Notes under the pieces: model-generated
What the model was told of the DNA's origin: nothing
The model's input: only the letters and a program-made list of their open reading frames with translations
Database searches by the model: none
Made by a program: the position numbers and the translations under genes
Shown: positions 42,038-51,346 of the stretch, piece by piece
How positions within the stretch are numbered: the first letter of the stretch is position 1
Layout of the letters: every line of letters starts with the position of its first letter
DNA from: Aliiroseovarius sp. Z3
Lineage (GTDB): Bacteria > Pseudomonadota > Alphaproteobacteria > Rhodobacterales > Rhodobacteraceae
Direction of reading: 5' to 3'
Length of the DNA stretch: 64,000 nt
NCBI RefSeq assembly: GCF_029105185.1
Contig: NZ_JAFMZK010000001.1
Location: 248,001 to 312,000, forward strand

Positions 42038-43135
42038 TCAGGCCACGTCGCCCAGCTCACCGTTTTCGATCTGCTCGCGTTCGATGGATTCGAACAGGGC
42101 TTTGAAGTTCCCTTCGCCAAACCCGTCATCGCCCTTGCGCTGGATGAACTCGAAGAAGATCGGGCCAATCACGGTTTTCGAAAAAATCTGCAGCAGGATG
42201 CGCGTTTCACCACCGCCAAGAACCCCTTCGCCGTCGATCAGAATGCCATGTTTCATCATCTTGTCCTTCGGCTCTTCGTGATCTTTCACGCGGTCATAGG
42301 ACATATCGTAATAGGTCTCGTTCGGGCCGGGCATGAATTTCAAGCCACGTCCTGCGATCTCATCTACAGACGCATAGATATCTTCCGTACCCACCGCGAT
42401 ATGCTGAATGCCTTCGCCTTTGTATTTTTCAAGATACGCAACGATTTGGCCTTTTTCGCCACGGTCTTCATTGATCGGGATGCGGATCTTGCCACAGGGC
42501 GAGGTCAGCGCACGGCTGTAAAGCCCGCTATGTTTGCCCTGAATGTCGAAAAACCGGATTTCGCGGAAATTGAACAAATCGCCGTAGAACTTGAACCACA
42601 CATCCATGTTCCCCTTGAACACGTTATGGGTCAGGTGATCGAGGTAGTAGAACCCCACGCCCTTGGGATGAGCGTTCGAAATCCAGTCGAACTCATCATT
42701 ATAGGCGCTGGTGTCGAAATACTGGTCGATGAAATAGATCAGCGAGTCACCGATGCCGTAAATCGCCGGCACGTCCATCGCTTTGCCGTCACCCTCATAG
42801 GGTTTGGCGCCCATCTTCACCGCATGATCAAACGCGTGCTGCGCATTGACCACCCGCCAGCCCATCGACGGCGCGCAGGGACCATGTTCGGCGATGAATT
42901 TCGCCGCATGACTGCCCGGTTCGATATTGATCAGATAGCTGACATCACCCTGCTGCCACAGTTCGATCTTGCGGGTCTTGTGGTTGGCCGTGTGCTCAAA
43001 ACCCATCTTGGTGAACAGATCGCGCAATTCCTGCGGGTCTGGATGGGCGAACTCGACAAACTCGAACCCGTCGGTTCCAGCGGGGTTCTTGTCGTTGATT
43101 TCTGCGCGCGGGGCGTCGTGTGGAAACGGTCCCAT
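42038..43135 (-). CDS. hpd: 4-hydroxyphenylpyruvate dioxygenase
   Basis: A 365-aa non-haem Fe(II) dioxygenase that turns 4-hydroxyphenylpyruvate into homogentisate in tyrosine breakdown. The two-domain VOC layout is intact. Metal-ligand regions are visible in the second half, in YLDHLTHNVFKG, GIQHIAVGTEDIY and the C-terminal FFEFIQRKGDDGFGEGNFKALFESIE. The start at 43135 has AGGAG; a further 26 open codons upstream overlap the control region. It is divergent from a Lrp-type regulator, its probable controller. Confidence 0.94.
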   Translation of the reverse strand: MGPFPHDAPRAEINDKNPAGTDGFEFVEFAHPDPQELRDLFTKMGFEHTANHKTRKIELWQQGDVSYLINIEPGSHAAKFIAEHGPCAPSMGWRVVNAQHAFDHAVKMGAKPYEGDGKAMDVPAIYGIGDSLIYFIDQYFDTSAYNDEFDWISNAHPKGVGFYYLDHLTHNVFKGNMDVWFKFYGDLFNFREIRFFDIQGKHSGLYSRALTSPCGKIRIPINEDRGEKGQIVAYLEKYKGEGIQHIAVGTEDIYASVDEIAGRGLKFMPGPNETYYDMSYDRVKDHEEPKDKMMKHGILIDGEGVLGGGETRILLQIFSKTVIGPIFFEFIQRKGDDGFGEGNFKALFESIEREQIENGELGDVA

Positions 43136-43229
43136 AGGCTCACTCCTGTTCGTTAACACGTTATAGAGTGAATATCCTGCATATGGCTTGATATTTTCGC
43201 GCATTCTTTGCACAGTTTACTTATAGTTT

Positions 43230-43244
43230 TGCGCGTTATGCGCA
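43230..43244. promoter_or_regulatory. TGCGC-N5-GCGCA palindrome between hpd and the Lrp gene
   Basis: A perfect inverted repeat with arms 43230-43234 and 43240-43244 lies 31 bases before the regulator ATG and about 95 bases before hpd. The symmetry and position fit an Lrp/AsnC operator with autoregulation. Confidence 0.5.
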
Positions 43245-43275
43245 CATACTGAAGAAAAGCGCAGGATTCACGCAT

Positions 43276-43737
43276 ATGGATGAAACAGACCGAAAACTGC
43301 TGAAAGCACTGCAGCGCAACGCCCAGATGACGGCGCAGGATTTGGGCGAGCATTTGAACCTGTCGCCCAGCCAGGCCGGGCGCAGACGTGCGCGGCTGGA
43401 AGAACAAGGCTATATCCGTGCCTATTCGGCGCGGCTTGATCCGGCACGGCTGGGTTTGCAGGTGCAAGCCTTCGTGCAGGTGCAGATGGAAAGCCAGTCG
43501 CCGGAAGCGGCGCGCGCCTTTCTGCGGCTGGTCAATCTGCGCAGCGAGGTCACATCCGTTTGGACCCTGACCGGCAACTCCGACTATCTCATGCGGGTTT
43601 ATTGCAGCGACCTTGCGGCCCTGAACGTGTTGATCCACGAAGTTCTGTTGCCACACCCATCTGTCGCGCGGGTGCAAAGCCAGATCGTGCTGGACCACGT
43701 CAAGCAGGACACACCCCTGCCGACCGATCACGGGTAA
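43276..43737 (+). CDS. Lrp/AsnC-family transcriptional regulator
   Basis: A 153-aa regulator with an N-terminal helix-turn-helix (residues about 20-40, AQDLGEHLNLSPSQAGRRRARLE) and a C-terminal RAM ligand-binding domain (about 60-145). The start MDETDRKLLKALQRNAQM is typical. By position it should control hpd and itself, probably sensing tyrosine, phenylalanine or a related keto acid (inference). It converges on cobT with a gap of 3 bases. Confidence 0.9.
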   Translation: MDETDRKLLKALQRNAQMTAQDLGEHLNLSPSQAGRRRARLEEQGYIRAYSARLDPARLGLQVQAFVQVQMESQSPEAARAFLRLVNLRSEVTSVWTLTGNSDYLMRVYCSDLAALNVLIHEVLLPHPSVARVQSQIVLDHVKQDTPLPTDHG

Positions 43738-43740
43738 GGA

Positions 43741-44760
43741 TCAGCCGTCTGCCACACCCGCCTCGGCAAAGGTTGCCATACCGGAATGGCACGCCACGGC
43801 GCCTTGCAGGATGCCGATGGCCAATGCTGCCCCCGACCCTTCGCCCAGACGCATTCCCAGCGACAGAAGCGGCTCTTTCCCCAGCGCGGACAGAACGCGC
43901 CCATGTGCGGCCTCGGCAGACGCGTGACCTGCGACGGTGTGATCAAGGGCCGTATCTGACATGTGATGCAGACAGGCCGCAGCCGCAGAGCAGATGAAAC
44001 CGTCGATGATCACCGGGATATGATCCACCCGCGCCCGCGCGATGGCGCCGGCCATTGCGGCCACCTCACGTCCACCAAGACAGCGCAGCGCCTCGGCCCC
44101 GTCGCCCTTGGCTGCGGGATTTTGCGCCAGACCGTCAGCCACCACACGCGCCTTCAGTGCGACGCCCGTATCGTCCACGCCAGTGCCACGCCCGACCCAA
44201 TCCGCAGCCTCGCCTCCAAACAGCGCATGTGCGATTGCAGCCGCCGAAGTCGTATTTCCAATCCCCATCTCGCCCGTGACCAGAAGGTCAGTGTCTGCAT
44301 CTACTGCGGTCCAACCCGCCAGCAATGCTTCGACCAATTCCTCCTCGCTCATTGCTGGTCCTTGGGTGAAATCCGCCGTGGGCCGATCCAGAGACAGCGC
44401 GTGCACATCCATCTTCGCCCCGAACGTCTTGGACAATTGGTTGATCGCCGCACCGCCATGCTGGAAGTTCAGCACCATCTGTTCGGTCACCTCGGCCGGA
44501 AAGGCAGATACACCCTGCGCCGTAACGCCATGATTGCCCGCGAAAACAATGACCTGAGGGGCCTTGATCTCGGGGCGCCCGGAGCCGCGCCAACTGCCAT
44601 ACCAGATGGCCAGTTCTTCCAGCCGCCCCAGCGCACCGGGGGGTTTGGTCAGTTGGCCGTTGCGCTCCTCGGCCGCCGCGCGGGCTGCGGTATCGGGGCC
44701 TGACGCCTCTGCAAGCAGGGCTTTGAACGCGGCAAGGGTGGCGAAGGGCGTGCTGGTCAT
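43741..44760 (-). CDS. cobT: Nicotinate-nucleotide:dimethylbenzimidazole phosphoribosyltransferase
   Basis: A 339-aa CobT that makes alpha-ribazole phosphate for the lower ligand of cobalamin. Signatures are [16 protein letters not shown] near residue 80, [13 protein letters not shown] in the middle with the GNTT substrate loop, and the C-terminal [10 protein letters not shown] with the catalytic Glu region. The length is typical. It is divergent from cobS across 80 bases; both belong to nucleotide loop assembly. Confidence 0.94.
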   Translation of the reverse strand: MTSTPFATLAAFKALLAEASGPDTAARAAAEERNGQLTKPPGALGRLEELAIWYGSWRGSGRPEIKAPQVIVFAGNHGVTAQGVSAFPAEVTEQMVLNFQHGGAAINQLSKTFGAKMDVHALSLDRPTADFTQGPAMSEEELVEALLAGWTAVDADTDLLVTGEMGIGNTTSAAAIAHALFGGEAADWVGRGTGVDDTGVALKARVVADGLAQNPAAKGDGAEALRCLGGREVAAMAGAIARARVDHIPVIIDGFICSAAAACLHHMSDTALDHTVAGHASAEAAHGRVLSALGKEPLLSLGMRLGEGSGAALAIGILQGAVACHSGMATFAEAGVADG

Positions 44761-44840
44761 GGCGTGGTTCCCGATTGATTCCCGATGCCTCTCTCTTTAC
44801 CCATGACGTCGGACCACAACCAGACCGCAAAAGACCTAAT

Positions 44841-45629
44841 ATGACCAAAGACGACAGCCGCCCACTTGACGACGATCCTTTGGCAACGCAGGCGGACATC
44901 CCGGCGGCGGTCGGGCTTCTGACGCGGTTGCCGATCAGGGTGGACACGGACGCCGCCGTGAAGCGCGGCGCGCGGTCGGCCTGGGCATGGCCCCTTGTCG
45001 GCGTAATTCCGGCTGGACTGGGCGCGCTGGTCGGGTTTGCCGCCCTTGGCCTTGGCCTGCCCGCCTTATGGGCTGCGGTGGCCGTGCTGGTCGCGCAGGT
45101 GATGATCACCGGCGCGATGCATGAAGACGGGCTGGCCGATACCGCAGACGGGCTTTGGGGTGGCATCACCCAGACACGTCGATTGGAGATCATGAAGGAC
45201 AGCCGCATCGGTGCCTATGGCGTGATTGCGCTGGCTTTGTCGCTTGGGCTGCGCGCCTCGGCCCTGGCGGTGATCCTGCCATCTGAGGGCGCGTTCTGGG
45301 CGCTGCTTGTGGTCGGGATCGTCAGTCGGATGCCCATGGTGGCGTTGATGTTTGCCTTGCCAAATGCCCGCGACACCGGCCTGTCACAATCCGTCGGACG
45401 GGTGCCGCAGAACACGTTGACGCTTGCCATGGGATGCACCTTGTTGGCGGCCTTGATCCTGACCCCCTACGCCCTTGTCGCCCTGTTCATCTGGGTCGGG
45501 CTGAGCATGGTGATCCTTGCCATCATTGCCCGGCAGAAAATCGGCGGCCAGACCGGGGACATTCTTGGGGCCAGTCAGCAGGTTGCTGAAATCTCGGCAT
45601 TGGCGGTGTTCGCAACCTTACTGACATAA
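44841..45629 (+). CDS. cobS: Adenosylcobinamide-GDP ribazoletransferase
   Basis: A 262-aa integral membrane protein of the CobS/CobV family that joins adenosylcobinamide-GDP and alpha-ribazole. About six hydrophobic segments are seen. The family motif is TGAMHEDGLADTADGLWGG (about residues 90-108) with the Asp-rich metal site, followed by MKDSRIGAYG. The start at 44841 has only a weak ribosome site; an ATG 22 codons upstream would run into the cobT leader. Confidence 0.92.
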   Translation: MTKDDSRPLDDDPLATQADIPAAVGLLTRLPIRVDTDAAVKRGARSAWAWPLVGVIPAGLGALVGFAALGLGLPALWAAVAVLVAQVMITGAMHEDGLADTADGLWGGITQTRRLEIMKDSRIGAYGVIALALSLGLRASALAVILPSEGAFWALLVVGIVSRMPMVALMFALPNARDTGLSQSVGRVPQNTLTLAMGCTLLAALILTPYALVALFIWVGLSMVILAIIARQKIGGQTGDILGASQQVAEISALAVFATLLT

Positions 45630-45636
45630 TCGCAAA

Positions 45637-45666
45637 CGAAAACCACCGCCTGACAGATACAGGCGG
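45637..45666 (-). terminator. Terminator between cobS and carD
   Basis: A 7-bp perfect stem (45646-45652, 45660-45666) lies between two convergent genes. On the leftward strand it is followed after three bases by TTTT, which favours carD. Confidence 0.6.
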
Positions 45667-45690
45667 CGGTCAACATTCCTAACGGATCGC

Positions 45691-46200
45691 TTACGCAGCA
45701 GCGCGGGATTGCAACACGTCGCCAATCTTTTTCTGCGCGGCCAGTTCATCGCCACCGTCAACAGCCGAAACCTCGCGGGTCAAGCGTTCCAACGCGGCTT
45801 CATAGAGCTGACGTTCGGAATAGCTTTGTTCACGCTGATCATCGGTCCGGTGGAGGTCGCGCACGACCTCGGCGATTGCAATCAGATCGCCAGAGTTGAT
45901 CTTTTGCTCGTATTCCTGCGCGCGGCGTGACCACATGGCGCGTTTGACGCGCGCCTTGCCTTTCAGGGTTTTCATGGCATCGGACACTTCGTCCGGGCTG
46001 GCAAGATTGCGCATCCCGACTTCGGTGGCCTTGTGGGTCGGAACCCGCAGGGTCATCTTGTCTTTTTCGAACGAAATGACAAACAGCTCCAGCGAGATCC
46101 CAGCGACTTCCTGCTCTTCAATCGAGATGATCTGGCCGACCCCGTGGGCCGGATAGACGACATACTCGTTCGGGCGGAAATCCAACTTTTTCTTACTCAT
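45691..46200 (-). CDS. carD: CarD-family RNA polymerase-binding regulator
   Basis: A 169-aa protein with an N-terminal Tudor-like RNA polymerase-interaction domain (FRPNEYVVYPAHGVGQIISIEEQEV, residues about 7-31) and a helical C-terminal DNA-binding part. CarD stabilises open complexes, at rRNA promoters in other bacteria. The start at 46200 has AAAGGA; the frame is open 36 codons further but into a non-coding leader. It ends in AAQKKIGDVLQSRAAA, typical of the alphaproteobacterial form. Confidence 0.93.
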   Translation of the reverse strand: MSKKKLDFRPNEYVVYPAHGVGQIISIEEQEVAGISLELFVISFEKDKMTLRVPTHKATEVGMRNLASPDEVSDAMKTLKGKARVKRAMWSRRAQEYEQKINSGDLIAIAEVVRDLHRTDDQREQSYSERQLYEAALERLTREVSAVDGGDELAAQKKIGDVLQSRAAA

Positions 46201-46498
46201 ACGACGCATCCTTTGCGTAATTGACGTTGTTTTCTGCTGGGCGGGCATTTCTGGACCGAGCGACAAAAAAACCGCAGGGCACCAAGATACCCGTCGGTTA
46301 GTGATCATTTTCGGTACGTATCACCAGTGTTTGATGTTGCTTGCCCCAACAAAATCTTGGTCATCATACCACAAAATTCGGCAAGACGAAAGCGCCGCAG
46401 TGCGGCGGGGCTGATTTTTGCTTTTACCCTCGTGATTTAACAGACTGACCGGCGGTCAAATATCGAACAAACTGGCGCGATTTCGCAGCAGTGACGAA
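46201..46498. other. Leader/intergenic region upstream of carD
   Basis: This 298-base gap between carD and fdxA (both leftward) holds no convincing gene or RNA. It contains a TGACC-GGC-GGTCA palindrome at 46446-46458 and, at its right end, a perfect CAGTGA/TCACTG hairpin (46489-46504) overlapping the fdxA stop codon. The carD promoter must be inside. Confidence 0.5.
46446..46458. promoter_or_regulatory. TGACC-N3-GGTCA palindrome upstream of carD
   Basis: A perfect 5-3-5 inverted repeat of the kind bound by TetR-family repressors. Its leftward-strand arm starts TTGACC, so it could overlap the -35 box of the carD promoter. No -10 box at ideal spacing is evident. Confidence 0.4.
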
Positions 46499-46834
46499 TC
46501 ACTGTTCAGCAGGCGCTTCCGAGAAGTATTTCTGCAGCTTGCCGTCCTCACCGTCCCGCTCTTCCGCGTCCGGCAATGGATCTTTGCGCTCGATGATCAC
46601 GGGCCAAAGCTCGGAGTATTTGCGATTGAACTCGACCCAGCTTTCAGTGCCCGGCTCGGTGTCGGCACGGATTGCATCAGCGGGGCACTCCGGTTCGCAC
46701 ACGCCACAATCGATGCATTCATCGGGGTGAATCACCAGCATGTTCTCGCCCTCATAGAAGCAATCCACGGGGCAGACTTCCACACAATCCGTGTATTTGC
46801 AGGCGATACAATTGTCTAAGACGACATAGGTCAT
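46499..46834 (-). CDS. fdxA: 7Fe ferredoxin FdxA
   Basis: A 111-aa ferredoxin with one [3Fe-4S] and one [4Fe-4S] cluster. The cysteine runs [14 protein letters not shown] and [12 protein letters not shown] are in the N-terminal half, followed by the helical C-terminal extension typical of FdxA. It lies 49 bases after the S4 gene in the conserved block of helicase, S4 protein, fdxA and carD. Confidence 0.95.
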   Translation of the reverse strand: MTYVVLDNCIACKYTDCVEVCPVDCFYEGENMLVIHPDECIDCGVCEPECPADAIRADTEPGTESWVEFNRKYSELWPVIIERKDPLPDAEERDGEDGKLQKYFSEAPAEQ

Positions 46835-46883
46835 GATGACACCTCACTTTGGCATACAGCACCCAATATGGCAGGCGACGCGA

Positions 46884-47333
46884 TCATTCAAGGTATCGCT
46901 TGCGCGAAAGGTCCAAGCTGCGACGATCTTTCTTTGTCGGACGCCCTTTGCGGTCAGACTGGGTTCCGGGCCGGGCTGGATCCGGGACGGTGTTCTTGCG
47001 CATATCCGGCGGGTCGAGGTCATCATAGAGACTTTGTGCCTCGGGCGCCGGACCACGCCGCGTTGACAGGGCAAGGATTCGGATCACCCGCACCTGACGT
47101 CCTTGCGGAAAGGTCAGAACGTCCCCCGCCCCCACACCGAAGGACGGCTTCGAAACCTTGTCGCTGTTGACCCGCAAATGCCCGGCTGCAATCAGTTTCG
47201 TGGCCAATCCGCGCGTCTTGAAGAACCGCGCGTGCCACAGCCATTTGTCGGCCCGCATTCTGGGACCATGCCCACCCGGAGCGGGGGCAGACGCACCGCC
47301 CCCGGACCCGGTGGACTGTTCCTTATCCGGCAA
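46884..47333 (-). CDS. S4-domain RNA-binding protein (Hsp15/HslR-like)
   Basis: A 149-aa protein with an S4 RNA-binding domain (MRADKWLWHARFFKTRGLATKLI, residues about 26-48) and a basic C-terminus. Hsp15 relatives bind stalled 50S subunits. The probable start is TTG at 47333, which overlaps the helicase stop codon (TGATTG) and has AAGGA 5 bases upstream. The in-frame ATG at 47258 would give a 124-aa form but has no good ribosome site. Coupling to the helicase is likely. Confidence 0.8.
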   Translation of the reverse strand: MPDKEQSTGSGGGASAPAPGGHGPRMRADKWLWHARFFKTRGLATKLIAAGHLRVNSDKVSKPSFGVGAGDVLTFPQGRQVRVIRILALSTRRGPAPEAQSLYDDLDPPDMRKNTVPDPARPGTQSDRKGRPTKKDRRSLDLSRKRYLE

Positions 47334-50210
47334 TCAGTTCTTTTCCTTCAACGCCAGCAGGGCGGCGAAGGGATTATCCGGGTCGATGGCTTTTTCTTTC
47401 CGCGGACCGGACTGATAGCTTTTGGGCTTGTTGTCACGTGGCCCTTTGCGCGGACCGCCGCGCCCAGGCTTACCACCTTGTTTTCCGCCCGGTTTGCCCG
47501 ATTGTTTGCCCCTCGGCCGGTCACCCTGTGCACGGTCGCCGCGTGGCTTGCCACCACGAGCGCGGCCAAATCCACCCCATGTGAACGTATAATACACTTC
47601 GGTTTCCGGGGCTTCCGCGTCATCCGCAGAGGTTTCTGCCGACGCCTCTGCGGGCGGCTCAGACGGTGTTCCTCCGGGTTGCTCAACCGGCACTTCGACC
47701 GGTGGCTCGGCCGGAACCTCGGTCGGGTTTTCGGCGGGAGTTTCCGCAGGCGCCTGCCCCGGCACTTCGTCGGGCGTTCCACCATCGGCCTTCACCTCAG
47801 CTTCGGCCACCGGTGCTTTTACCTTCACCCGTTCGCCCTTGTCGGCCTTATAGCCAAGCCCCTGCATCAGGTCGGCGAACTGTTCCAGCGTCATGCCGGT
47901 GATCGACAGCATGTCGGCCTTGGCTTCGAACCCGCCACGGCTGTCTTCAGCACGCAGCTGGTCGGCCAGACGCTCCAGCATATCGATCCGGATCGCGCGT
48001 GCACCTGCGGGGCGATACCCCGCCAACATATAGGCCGAGTGATCCGCGCCATCGACCACGGGAATGGTCACAAGACCGGGCGGGGGCGATTCAGGAAACT
48101 CGGACAAGTCTTTGAACAAGCTATCCAAGACCAGACGCAAACGAGTGGGCGCAGGTTTCAGAAGCAGCGGCATGAAAATGGTGAACTGACCGAAACGAAC
48201 GCCGTGCTTGCGCAGGGCAGATCGGGCATCCTGATCCAGATCCTTGACGTCCTGTGCCACCTTATCGCGTGGGATGATACCAAGCGCCTCGATCATGCGA
48301 AAACCAAAGCCACGGGCCAGGCCTGTCAGCGACTCGTCCTTTTCAATGCTGGTCAGCGGTTCAAACAGCGCCTGCACTTTACGGTCGATGAAATGCTGCA
48401 AACGGCGCGCGACCTTCTCGGCGACATCGGTGCCGGCCTCTTCATCAACAAAGGCCTGAACACGCGGTTTCAGAAGCTCGTCACCCTTGACCAGCTTGCC
48501 GACGGCGAGTTCGCCCCACATCAGCCCACCCTGTTCGGTGAAATCCAGTTCGGTGTCAGGGGCGTTATAGAACCGGTCCGCACGCAAGTGAAACTCGGGC
48601 GCAAGCGCCTTCAGGCTGGCCGCCCGCAGGGTTTTCGCCTCTTCCGGGCTTTGGGCACTGTCCTGATTGAACTGAAATCCGTTCAACCGGCCAACGAATT
48701 GCCCTTCAACCGTCACTTCACCTTTGTCATTCACGTCAGCCACGAGGCTCTCCTTCTGTTTCAACCGCCGCAGCAACACGGACGTGCGGCGATCTACAAA
48801 TCTTTTGGTCAGGGCGCTGTGTAACGCATCCGACAGGCGATCTTCTACAGCACGAGTCTCGCCGCGCCAATGGGCAACATCATCCAACCAGTCGCGGCGC
48901 TGTGCCACATATGTCCAAGTGCGAATATAGGCCAACCGCTTGGAAAGGGTATCAATCTCGCCGTCGGGGCGGTCGATCCGCTTGACCTGTCGGGCAAACC
49001 AGTCTTCCCGCACCCGCCCATATTCGTGGATGTCACGAAACAGTCCGGTGATCAGGGCGGCGTGCTCTGCATGGCTGATCCCGCGAAAATCCGGCAACCG
49101 GCAGATGTCCCACAACAACCCGACGGACCGCCCGTCGCTGGCGCGCGCCACGACCTCGGCATCTTCGGACAACATCTTCAGGGCGACAAGGTCGTCGGCA
49201 TCGCGGGCGCGGGTCAGGCGGTCTTTTGTCGTCGGCATCTCCAATGAGCGGATAAGCGCCGGGACGCTGCCAAAGGCCAGATCGGCGTTGCGCCAGCACA
49301 GTTTGCGCACCGGCGTGAAGGAATGCGACGTGATCGCCTCGGCCACCTCGTCGGGCAGCGGAGCAGCCTCGCCCGTCACCCCGAATGAGCCGTGTTTCAT
49401 ATAGCGCCCTGCCCGCCCGGCAATCTGGGCCAGTTCATTCGGGGCAAGCTGGCGCATCCTGTGCCCGTCGAATTTCGACAGGGCCGAGAACGCCACATGG
49501 TCGATATCAAGGTTCAGCCCCATGCCGATGGCATCGGTGGCGATCAGGTAATCGACCTCACCGCTCTGGTACATTTCGACCTGCGCATTGCGGGTGCGGG
49601 GCGACAGCGCGCCCATGACCACGGCCACCCCGCCCTTCTGGCGGCGCATCAGTTCGGCGATGGCATAGAGGTTATCAACCGAGAAGCCGACAATCGCCGA
49701 CCGTCCCGGCATCCGGCTAAGCTTTTTCGATCCGGCATGGACCAGTTCAGAGAACCGCTCACGATACAGAAACTGAACCTCGGGCACCAAACCCGCGATG
49801 GCGCTGCGCATTGTGTCGGACCCCATGAACAGGGTTTCCTGCGTGCCGCGCATGTGCAGAAGCCGGTCGGTAAACACGTGGCCGCGTTCCGGGTCCGCGC
49901 AAAGCTGTATTTCGTCGATGGCAACGAAATCGGCGCCCGTTCCCAGCGGCATCGCCTCGACCGTGGCCACCCAGTATTGCGCGCGCTCCGGCACGATCCG
50001 TTCTTCGCCCGTGACCAGCGCCACCACATTGGGTCCACGCAGCGCGACCAGCTTGTCATAAACCTCGCGCGCCAAAAGGCGCAGAGGCAGGCCGATGATG
50101 CCAGTGCGATAACCCAGCATCCGATCCAGAGCATAGTGAGTTTTGCCGGTGTTGGTCGGGCCAAGCACGGCAGTGATCCGCGCGCCACCCCGCGCGCTGT
50201 CCGAGACCAT
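47334..50210 (-). CDS. SUV3-like RNA/DNA helicase with Pro/Glu and Arg/Gly tail
   Basis: A 958-aa superfamily 2 helicase. Walker A GPTNTGKT is at residues 17-24, motif II is DEIQ, and motif VI is QIAGRAGR, as in mitochondrial Suv3. The C-terminal 180 residues are unusual: a Pro/Glu/Val repeat region (about 800-870), a short conserved YYTFTWGGFGR, then a basic Gly/Lys/Arg tail, and the end DPDNPFAALLALKEKN. Suv3 helps degrade structured RNA; a role in RNA decay or ribosome assembly with the coupled S4 protein is inferred. GGAAGGG precedes the ATG. Confidence 0.88.
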   Translation of the reverse strand: MVSDSARGGARITAVLGPTNTGKTHYALDRMLGYRTGIIGLPLRLLAREVYDKLVALRGPNVVALVTGEERIVPERAQYWVATVEAMPLGTGADFVAIDEIQLCADPERGHVFTDRLLHMRGTQETLFMGSDTMRSAIAGLVPEVQFLYRERFSELVHAGSKKLSRMPGRSAIVGFSVDNLYAIAELMRRQKGGVAVVMGALSPRTRNAQVEMYQSGEVDYLIATDAIGMGLNLDIDHVAFSALSKFDGHRMRQLAPNELAQIAGRAGRYMKHGSFGVTGEAAPLPDEVAEAITSHSFTPVRKLCWRNADLAFGSVPALIRSLEMPTTKDRLTRARDADDLVALKMLSEDAEVVARASDGRSVGLLWDICRLPDFRGISHAEHAALITGLFRDIHEYGRVREDWFARQVKRIDRPDGEIDTLSKRLAYIRTWTYVAQRRDWLDDVAHWRGETRAVEDRLSDALHSALTKRFVDRRTSVLLRRLKQKESLVADVNDKGEVTVEGQFVGRLNGFQFNQDSAQSPEEAKTLRAASLKALAPEFHLRADRFYNAPDTELDFTEQGGLMWGELAVGKLVKGDELLKPRVQAFVDEEAGTDVAEKVARRLQHFIDRKVQALFEPLTSIEKDESLTGLARGFGFRMIEALGIIPRDKVAQDVKDLDQDARSALRKHGVRFGQFTIFMPLLLKPAPTRLRLVLDSLFKDLSEFPESPPPGLVTIPVVDGADHSAYMLAGYRPAGARAIRIDMLERLADQLRAEDSRGGFEAKADMLSITGMTLEQFADLMQGLGYKADKGERVKVKAPVAEAEVKADGGTPDEVPGQAPAETPAENPTEVPAEPPVEVPVEQPGGTPSEPPAEASAETSADDAEAPETEVYYTFTWGGFGRARGGKPRGDRAQGDRPRGKQSGKPGGKQGGKPGRGGPRKGPRDNKPKSYQSGPRKEKAIDPDNPFAALLALKEKN

Positions 50211-50257
50211 GTTCTGCCCTTCCGTCCGTATCGGTGGGCGCAGCGCGCCCGTTCCGT

Positions 50258-50851
50258 TCAGATATCCCGCCCGGCCCCCATTTCAAGCCGTTTCACCGCT
50301 TCTTTTATGCGGGGATTTTGGGGATGTATAGCAAGGGAATGGCGATAGGCTTCCAACGCGCCCCGATCGTCGCCCAGTTCCTCAAGAATGATCCCCAAAC
50401 CCGACAGGGCGCCGAAATGGCGCGGCTCAAGCACAAGCACACGCGCAATATCATCCAGCGACAACCCCAACCGTCCGGACAGATAGAACGCCGTGGCGCG
50501 GGCGTTCCAACCTTCGGCGAAATCCGGGGCGTGATCGGTCAGCGCGCTCAGGTGTTCGATTGCAACATCGAAATCGCCGTCATCCATCGCCTTGCGGCCA
50601 CGCTCCAGCAGCAGGTCGAATGCATCTGATCCGGACTGCGACCAAAGCTCCCAGATCTCATCCTCAAGCGCCTTCCAATTGCTGTCATCGGCATCCGCAA
50701 GCAATGCGAAAAGACGCTCTAGCGGATCAGTTTCGGGCTGGGTGGTGCCAGGCGCGCTTAGCGACGGTTCAGGGGATTGGGCTGCTCCGGACATCGGAAG
50801 ACCAGCGAACAGCGCAAGAATCGACGCAACAATGAGACGTGAGCGAACCAT
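50258..50851 (-). CDS. Tetratricopeptide-repeat protein with signal peptide
   Basis: A 197-aa protein with a signal peptide (residues 1-24, cut after GAA) and at least three TPR units from about residue 85 (DFDVAIEHLSALTDHAPDFAEGW and two more). It is probably periplasmic and binds a protein partner. It is the gene before the helicase in the same direction with a 47-base gap. Confidence 0.82.
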   Translation of the reverse strand: MVRSRLIVASILALFAGLPMSGAAQSPEPSLSAPGTTQPETDPLERLFALLADADDSNWKALEDEIWELWSQSGSDAFDLLLERGRKAMDDGDFDVAIEHLSALTDHAPDFAEGWNARATAFYLSGRLGLSLDDIARVLVLEPRHFGALSGLGIILEELGDDRGALEAYRHSLAIHPQNPRIKEAVKRLEMGAGRDI

Positions 50852-51035
50852 ACCGAAACTCTAGCAGAACCGCGCTTGTTCGACAGACACATTCCCGTGC
50901 AACCGGCCAATTTTCGCGCCAGGGGCAACATTCCCGAGCGTCACTTCACCGAAAAGCGATTTACGCCAGCGTCAACACTGCGTTAGCATCCCTGCGATGC
51001 TGACGCCCAAACGGGCAGAAAACGGAGGATACCAC

Positions 51036-51326
51036 GTGAGTGACGTGATCAATGCGGCAGTGGCCGCCCTGAATGAAAAAATGGATGGCGGCTTTGACGG
51101 CGGCACGGCGAAATTCGTACTGAACGGCGCCGGGTCGATCATCGTCGACGGCAATGGCGCGCGGGCGGGCGACGAAGACGCCGATGTCACCCTGACCGCC
51201 GACACCGACGTGTTTCAGGAGATGCTGTCGGGCGAGATGAACCCGACAACGGCCTTTATGACCGGCAAACTGTCGGTGGACGGCGATATGGGTATGGCGA
51301 TGCAGCTGGGCGCGGCTCTGGGCTGA
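51036..51326 (+). CDS. SCP2 sterol-binding domain protein
   Basis: A 96-aa stand-alone SCP2 domain (start VSDVINAAVAALNEKMDGGFDGG). The segment FVLNGAGSIIVDGNGA and the end GDMGMAMQLGAALG are typical. It would bind a lipid or fatty acyl ligand in the cytoplasm. The start is GTG at 51036, backed by a perfect GGAGG 7 bases upstream; an earlier ATG at 50997 has no support. It runs into the hydrolase gene 20 bases on, suggesting one lipid-related operon. Confidence 0.85.
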   Translation: MSDVINAAVAALNEKMDGGFDGGTAKFVLNGAGSIIVDGNGARAGDEDADVTLTADTDVFQEMLSGEMNPTTAFMTGKLSVDGDMGMAMQLGAALG

Positions 51327-51346
51327 TCCCACACCAAGGACAAGAC

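Noticed and set aside
41792-43156. 454-codon frame antisense to hpd
   Set aside because: It overlaps the end of the 979-aa gene and all of hpd, and its sequence shows no domain.
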